Assembly (NCBI RefSeq): GCF_964199755.1
Contig: NC_133897.1
Location: forward strand, 134,420,125 to 134,484,124
DNA from: Larus michahellis
Taxonomy: Eukaryota > Chordata > Aves > Charadriiformes > Laridae
Length of the DNA: 64,000 nt
Reading direction: 5' to 3'
A program made the translations under genes and the position numbers. The notes beneath the pieces are model-generated. The model did no database searches, was not told the DNA's origin, and worked only from the letters and a program-made list of their open reading frames with translations. How positions within the stretch are numbered: position 1 is the stretch's first letter; each line of letters opens with the position of its first letter. Shown in pieces: positions 58,923 through 64,000 of the stretch.

Positions 58923-59448
58923 CTGAGGAAGAAAGCAGTTACGGTAAGGCAACAAGACCCAGTTGAGTCATATTTCAATTACTGTAACAGTGGGTGAATG
59001 AATCAGGAGCCTGTGGATGCTGATGCTGACTGACTTACTGAAAAAGCGATAAAATGCTGGCAACACCAGACCTCAACCCCATTCCCTACAGCTAAGCTCT
59101 CTCCTTATTCAGAAGAAATATATCTAGAAATGCATGCCATCTAGTCTGTGAGGAAATAGGATGTACTAGAGTTAATTTGATACTTACTAAGGAGCTTAAA
59201 TCAAGAAAGAGAAGGAGTGCATGCAGCTAAGCTGTTTACTTAATGGAAATTAAGAAAAGCCCAAGTAGGAAAAAAATATAAGAATAGAATAGAGAGCAAT
59301 ATGACAGAAGAAAGTAAGGTTTTAAATTGTATTTTTAACTCCCTAGCTGCAGATAGATGCTTCTTTTTTTTTTCCTGTTCATTGACATCACTAAAATTTA
59401 TGAAGGCCCTAATGAGCACAATATACAGATAAAGTGAAGAGAGAATAC

Positions 59449-59643
59449 CATGCTCGTGGCCACAGTCCTTTCCCTGGTAAGTCAGGTATTCCAGGCAGCC
59501 AGCCTTCTCCTCTAGAGCAGGACAAGGTTCCCCACCATTTTTAGGTTCCTGCTGTACATAGCGCCTCCGTATCCGCAGATTGGGTTGACACTGCTCTGCA
59601 CAGCCACTCCAATGACTCCACTCCCCCACAACACATGGAAGAG
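59449..59643 (-). CDS. SBSPON: SBSPON exon 2 (thrombospondin type-1 repeat)
   Basis: 195 nt, phase 1 to 1. Acceptor GCTTTGCAG, donor CATG|GTATTC. Encodes LPCVVGEWSHWSGCAEQCQP, then RIRRRYVQQEPKNGGEPCPA and EEKAGCLEYLTYQGKDCGHE. The WSHWSGC motif, the RxRR strand and the six-cysteine pattern are those of a TSP1 domain, which binds matrix glycans and proteins outside the cell. Highly similar to human SBSPON (EWSAWSGCADQC, VQQEPQNGGAPCP). Confidence 0.96.
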
Positions 59644-60277
59644 CTGCAAAGCAGTATGAAAACATTAGCAGTAGTCGAGGCTTCTGTTTTATCCTAACTG
59701 CTCTCAAAAGCTTGAGTAATAAGACTGCATCTGTTTGGGTTTTTTTCTTTCTTACATACATTTATTTATAGGGTTTTAAATGCTCTTCTAGGAGGTTGAA
59801 TCTTCAAATTTAACATTCAAACCTGCTTGCAGTGCTCGGCTCCCTGTTCCATCCCTTGTCCAGAGAGAAAGAACTCCCCATTGAAACCTTTCACTACAGC
59901 TGTGGGGTTCTTCAGTACCCGCTTCTGAAGCACATGGCATCAGCCCCGCCGGAGATCAGCTCATGGATTATTTAGACCAGTGAGTGGTCTGACCTACCTT
60001 GGCGGTTCCTACACCACCAGATTTTGTTATAAGGCTGGAACATAAAGCAGCAGAATTCAGGAAGCCTTTCTGCCCTCTTGATTCCCCTCAGATTGATTTC
60101 TAACCCCTTTTCCTCAAAACTGAAATCAATTCCACTGCCACAGCTTTGTTGCCCTGTTTTAACACAGGGTGTCCTGCTCCACAGGCCTTGCTGCAAAGAC
60201 AATTTTTGGTAATAATTTTGGTTTTCTTTAGTCTCAGAACAATGCAGGGATATGTGTAGAGTTGTGTTTCTGTGTCT

Positions 60278-60351
60278 GTATAGATATAGATATAGATAGA
60301 TATCTATATCTATCTAGATAGATATCTATATCTATATAGATATAGATAGAG
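60278..60351. repeat. Palindromic (TAGATA)n/(TATCTA)n microsatellite
   Basis: A 74-bp tract that switches between TAGATA-type and TATCTA-type units several times, so it is rich in perfect palindromes (for example a 20-bp one at 60306-60325). Expected to form hairpins or cruciforms and to be length-variable. Confidence 0.9.
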
Positions 60352-62863
60352 CTTTACAACAATGCAGATATTTAAATGTACTAAATAGAATGTGTAAAAA
60401 TGTGATTTTAAGGCCCTCTTTTGCTCATTCCCAACTATAGAATAGTCCATTGGATATTTGAATTTTAGTTCTCATGGTTCACAAACTTCCTCCGAACTTG
60501 ACCAAAACATTATGGGGAAGACAGTGCCGTTATTTCGAAAGTAAACTTTGAATCATAAGAAACTCCATTTCCCTCAGGCAGAGCATCAATAGTACAGGTG
60601 CCATACACTTGTACCTTTGGTCTCTCCTAACCCAGCCTAACGGTCAAAGGTATACAGAACTTCTCTCTTCATCTGTTAAATGCACCTGTATTAGGTGAGG
60701 TCTCTAAAGGTCTCAGATGAAGAAAAACGCTTTGTTTTGTATTCTGCGGTATTTTTCTGTCAACTGTTGAAACCTTTAGCCCAGTTTATGGCCTTTGGCA
60801 CCTTTTTGGTTAAATAACATGCAGGTTCTTTAGAAAAAAAAAATCATCATATTATGTAGAGAACGAGCCCTTATTTCATGTTTGTCACTTTTGACACCTT
60901 TCCAGGAGAGATGTAAATGATAGACTAAGCATCTCTTAGCTTCAGTATTGTCTTGCAGCTTAGGAATGCTCAGATCTATCATATCTGTTATCCACTAGCC
61001 ATTTCCTTCTTTTTTTATTCTCTGCAGTGCATCTAATAATGATGGCATGCTCCTTCTAGTTCTCATTTCTATTAAGCATGATACGCATTTTTCCGATCTA
61101 TAATTCTCCCTTCTCTTGCATTTCTCATTTATATTCTGGCAAAACAGTAGCTCTGTGTCGGCCTTGCCAATGTGAGCGTGGGCAACATGCCAGATATCTT
61201 CCAGGTGGATACAAATAATCTACTCTGGAAGAAAAGGTTTTGCAGCCTGATTCCTGGAATTTGGAAACAGGTGATAGACACATTATTCCTGAGTAAGAAG
61301 CTACCTAACACACAAGCCTTCACTTTATTTTTCCATTAACACAGTACACAACAGTAAAAAGCACACAGCCGTTTCACGTTTCCATGGAAGTGAACTTTCC
61401 TTAGCCTTATCTCTGGGAACACCAAGCCCCAGGTTTTGAAAACTGTGTGGCCTAACAATTTCACTTTTAGCAGTCCAAATGAATACTACAGCTCTTCAAA
61501 CCTGTACTGAGTGCTGACCCCTGAGGGGCTGGATGGGGATGATCTCCACGTGCTCCCTGATGGAACAAAGACAACCCCTCCAACGAGGAACTTCAAGTCT
61601 ATACAGCCTCAGCAGGCAGAGCAGTGAAAGAACAGGTAAGAAAAATGTCTCGCACACGGGCACCCATCAAGAGGAAGAATCCCCTGAGGATAAGCAGTCA
61701 TTTCCCTACACAAATAGTCCTCAACCTGTGGCCTATGTGAGGACATTTAATCCCATCAGTGGTCCATTCCCAGTAGCCTCTTTTCCCGGAAGCCACCTGG
61801 TAGGTGCTCCAGGTGGAGCAGCAGCATTCCTCCAGGCTGCTTCTCCTCTCATCAGTGTGTGTGTCCAGAGGGAATGTCCTCTGCCGGGACAGCAGTGGCT
61901 GTACCAGCTTTCCCGTGCGTGCACGGTGTGCTGCTGGGCAAGCGGGGAACGTCCGGGTCTCCAGCTTTCCTCGACTGTGAAATGAGACAAGTAGTCACAA
62001 CGCTGCAGCACTATGTACCGCTCCATGCTGCTTTCCCTAATATCATTAGTTGCTTTTTGTCCTCTGATGGGCTTGCTTTTTCAATAAAGCTATAAATAAT
62101 GTCATGTAATTGAAATAGTAGCACATAGTGTCTTATAAAAACCTAAAGGTGCCTATGTTAATATTAGATTTCTTATTGATATGCAAATTCCCCAGTTCTT
62201 CAAAGAGCAGCCCTGGGCGTTGGGCCACCAGTTGCCCATCCTGCTTAACCATTAGCATTCTCTGGCATTTTTTTCTGCTTACTGATAAACACCTTCCCAG
62301 ACAGCTCCTGGGTATGATTTGTAGAACAGCACTGGAAAATAACTTGGAAAAAAGCATGTGACTCCCTTTGCCACATGCAGACACCACCAGGCACAGACAC
62401 ATCCAGGTACCCCAAGAGACATGATGTGGTCTCTGTGGCTGTAAAGGCACCACTCTAACATGTTACAGCAAAAACTTCAGGCATTTGTTTCAAGCATTTT
62501 GAACTAGAAAAAAAGAAAACCAGTGATAGTAAAAATGTCTTAGACCATGCCATGGGATAGCCAGGACAAGTGCTAAACGTAGTATGGACATCACAATCTT
62601 TCTCACTTGGCTGGAGAGACAGAAAACAGTCCTTGGCCCTACTTTATTTAATAATACATGCATAGATTTCAATGTCTGATCACACATCTTAATTCTACCT
62701 ACAGTACCCAAAGGACAGTAAGTGTCATCTAGCCCAGTTTCCTTATCTGTTGACTATTTTCCAAGTTGGCTGTATGAATGACCTACAGAAATAAAAATTT
62801 CCACATAAATTAAATCCCTTATTAGGACCTTGACATGCAGATAAGATGAGGTCTAGCATCATG

Positions 62864-63485
62864 AGACATGAAACAGCAATCGATGTGTGCTCACAGCCCA
62901 GAAGGTCAACCATATCCTGGGTTGCGTCAAAAGCAGCACGGACAGCAGGTAGAGGTGATTCTGCCCCTCTACTCCGCTCTTGTGAGACCCCACCTGGAGT
63001 ACTGTGTCCAGCTCTGGAATCCTCAGCACAAGGACACGGACCTATTGGAGCAAGTCCAGAGGAGGGCCACGAAGACGATCAGAGGGCTGGAACACTTCCG
63101 CTATGAGGACAGGCTGAGAGAGTTGGGGTTGTTCAGCCTGGAGAACAGAAAGCTCTGGGGAGACGTCATGGCGGCCTTCCAGTACATAAAGGGGGCCTAC
63201 AAGAAAGCTGGGAAGGGACTTTTTATCAGGGAGTGTAGTGATAGGACAGGGGTATAACAGTTTTAAACTGAAAGAGGGGAGATTTAGATTAGGTATTAGG
63301 AAGAAATTCTTTACTGTGAGGGTGGAGAGACACTAGAACAGGTTGCCCAGAGAGGTGGTAGGTGCCCAATGGGGCTTTGAGCAATCTGGTCTAGTGGAAG
63401 GTGTCCATGCCCATGGCAGGGGGGTTGATGGTCTAGATGGTCTTTAAGGTCCCTTCCAACTCTAACTATTCTATGATTCTGTGAT
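62864..63485 (+). mobile_element. CR1 LINE fragment with 3' end
   Basis: Starts in ORF2 (GACATGAAACAGCAAT; protein-level [58 protein letters not shown]), then a frame break, GRFRLGIRKKFFTV-like codons and the 3'UTR (TCTTTAAGGTCCCTTCCAAC) ending CTATGATTCTGTGAT. 5'-truncated and inactive. Antisense to SBSPON. Confidence 0.93.
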
Positions 63486-64000
63486 CACATTTTCCACGCA
63501 GAAAATTTCCCAAGGGACTGAGCAGCTGCATAACAAATAAAGCGATGATTTCACATCTTAATGGAATTAAACCAAGTTGACAGTTAAATATTGGTCGTCT
63601 GCAGCAAGACATGGCAATTTTATGGTCATCAAGATTTAGAACAAGAAGTATGAATTGCCTTAGTCATGTGGAATAATAAGAATATTGGGTTGCTAGAATG
63701 GAATTTAGCCAGTGGGATAATAACATCGCTCTTGCAGTCAGTACCCAGCAACTATTAAGGGACAGTACATCAGTTTTGTGCCTCATTGGAAAGATGTCAA
63801 ATTCCCCAGTGTGACAGAGAATGGGTCCCAGAGCTGACATAAAAGGACTGGTGCCATCTCTTGAAATACAAAAAGAAGTACCAGGGACCCATAACTACAT
63901 CTTCATGGTCTCTGTCTACGTTACTGTTGGTTCAGCTTAGTTAACTCAATGGTGGAAGATGACAACGCACTGAAACAATGAGAAGGATGCAAGCCAAAGG
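63486..64000. other. SBSPON intron 1, nothing recognised
   Basis: AT-rich sequence to the window end with no element or exon seen on either strand. Confidence 0.5.

Larger units (their letters stand above)
59644..64000 (-). other. SBSPON: SBSPON intron 1 (partial)
   Basis: Exons 2-5 supply about 193 of the roughly 264 residues expected from human SBSPON. The missing ~71 (signal peptide and somatomedin-B domain) should be in exon 1. No CxxxC...DCCxD pattern with a donor was seen on - up to 64000, so intron 1 exceeds 4.3 kb. It contains a palindromic microsatellite (60278-60351) and a CR1 copy (62864-63485); the rest is featureless. Confidence 0.75.

Noticed and set aside
59240-59448. Continuation of the SBSPON TSP1 frame past 59449
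   Set aside because: Reads through the donor CATG|GTATTC into intron sequence. Exon 3 at 58922 continues the known protein in phase.
1-64000. Interstitial telomeric repeats near the telomere-protein gene
   Set aside because: No tandem TTAGGG or CCCTAA runs noticed while reading the window.
1-64000. CRISPR arrays, rRNA, prokaryotic operons or phage genes
   Set aside because: Split vertebrate genes and avian retroelements account for the recognised content. No regularly spaced repeats were seen.

Overview
The window looks like avian nuclear DNA. It has AT-rich introns and intergenic DNA, a single CpG-island promoter, vertebrate split genes with GT-AG introns, and several CR1 LINE fragments, including copies that end in the typical ATTCTATG-like 3' repeat. 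There is also a solo ERV-type LTR of a kind I associate with neoavian genomes. The gene order KCNB2 - TERF1 - SBSPON matches the conserved amniote block corresponding to human 8q21. No bacterial-style operons, CRISPR arrays, rRNA or tRNA genes were seen.

Region by region: 1-6916 is the end of the last KCNB2 intron. 6917-9079 is the large final coding exon of KCNB2 (Kv2.2 potassium channel; S1 to C-terminus, + strand), followed by its 3'UTR. About 9.3-31.7 kb is intergenic and holds a candidate MITE (15.25-15.59 kb), a strong hairpin (24.28 kb), a microsatellite and G-rich patch (26.6-27.2 kb), and two CR1 copies (27.66-29.6 kb on -, 30.5-31.2 kb on +). A CpG island at 31.7-32.5 kb is the TERF1 promoter.

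TERF1 (telomeric repeat-binding factor 1, shelterin) runs on + from 32165 to 55271. I assembled ten coding exons whose reading phases all agree, totalling 1092 nt (363 residues plus stop). It has a TRFH domain, a linker with a basic NLS-like exon and a C-terminal Myb/telobox domain. It lacks the acidic N-terminal domain of human TRF1, and an in-frame stop 18 bp upstream of the ATG rules out a simple extension. Its long introns hold CR1 fragments, the solo LTR, and an unusual cluster of inverted repeats at 51.2-53.1 kb.

SBSPON (somatomedin-B and thrombospondin type-1 domain protein) lies convergently on -. Its coding exons 2-5 were resolved with consistent phases (57066-59643). Exon 1, with the signal peptide and somatomedin-B domain, was not found and probably lies beyond 64000.

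The three genes do not form a pathway; their adjacency is conserved synteny. I did not find a clear new biological system. The best candidates for follow-up are the nested inverted repeats inside TERF1 intron 9, the intergenic hairpin at 24.28 kb, the N-terminal architecture of this TRF1, and a CR1 copy whose reverse transcriptase core has been deleted in frame.
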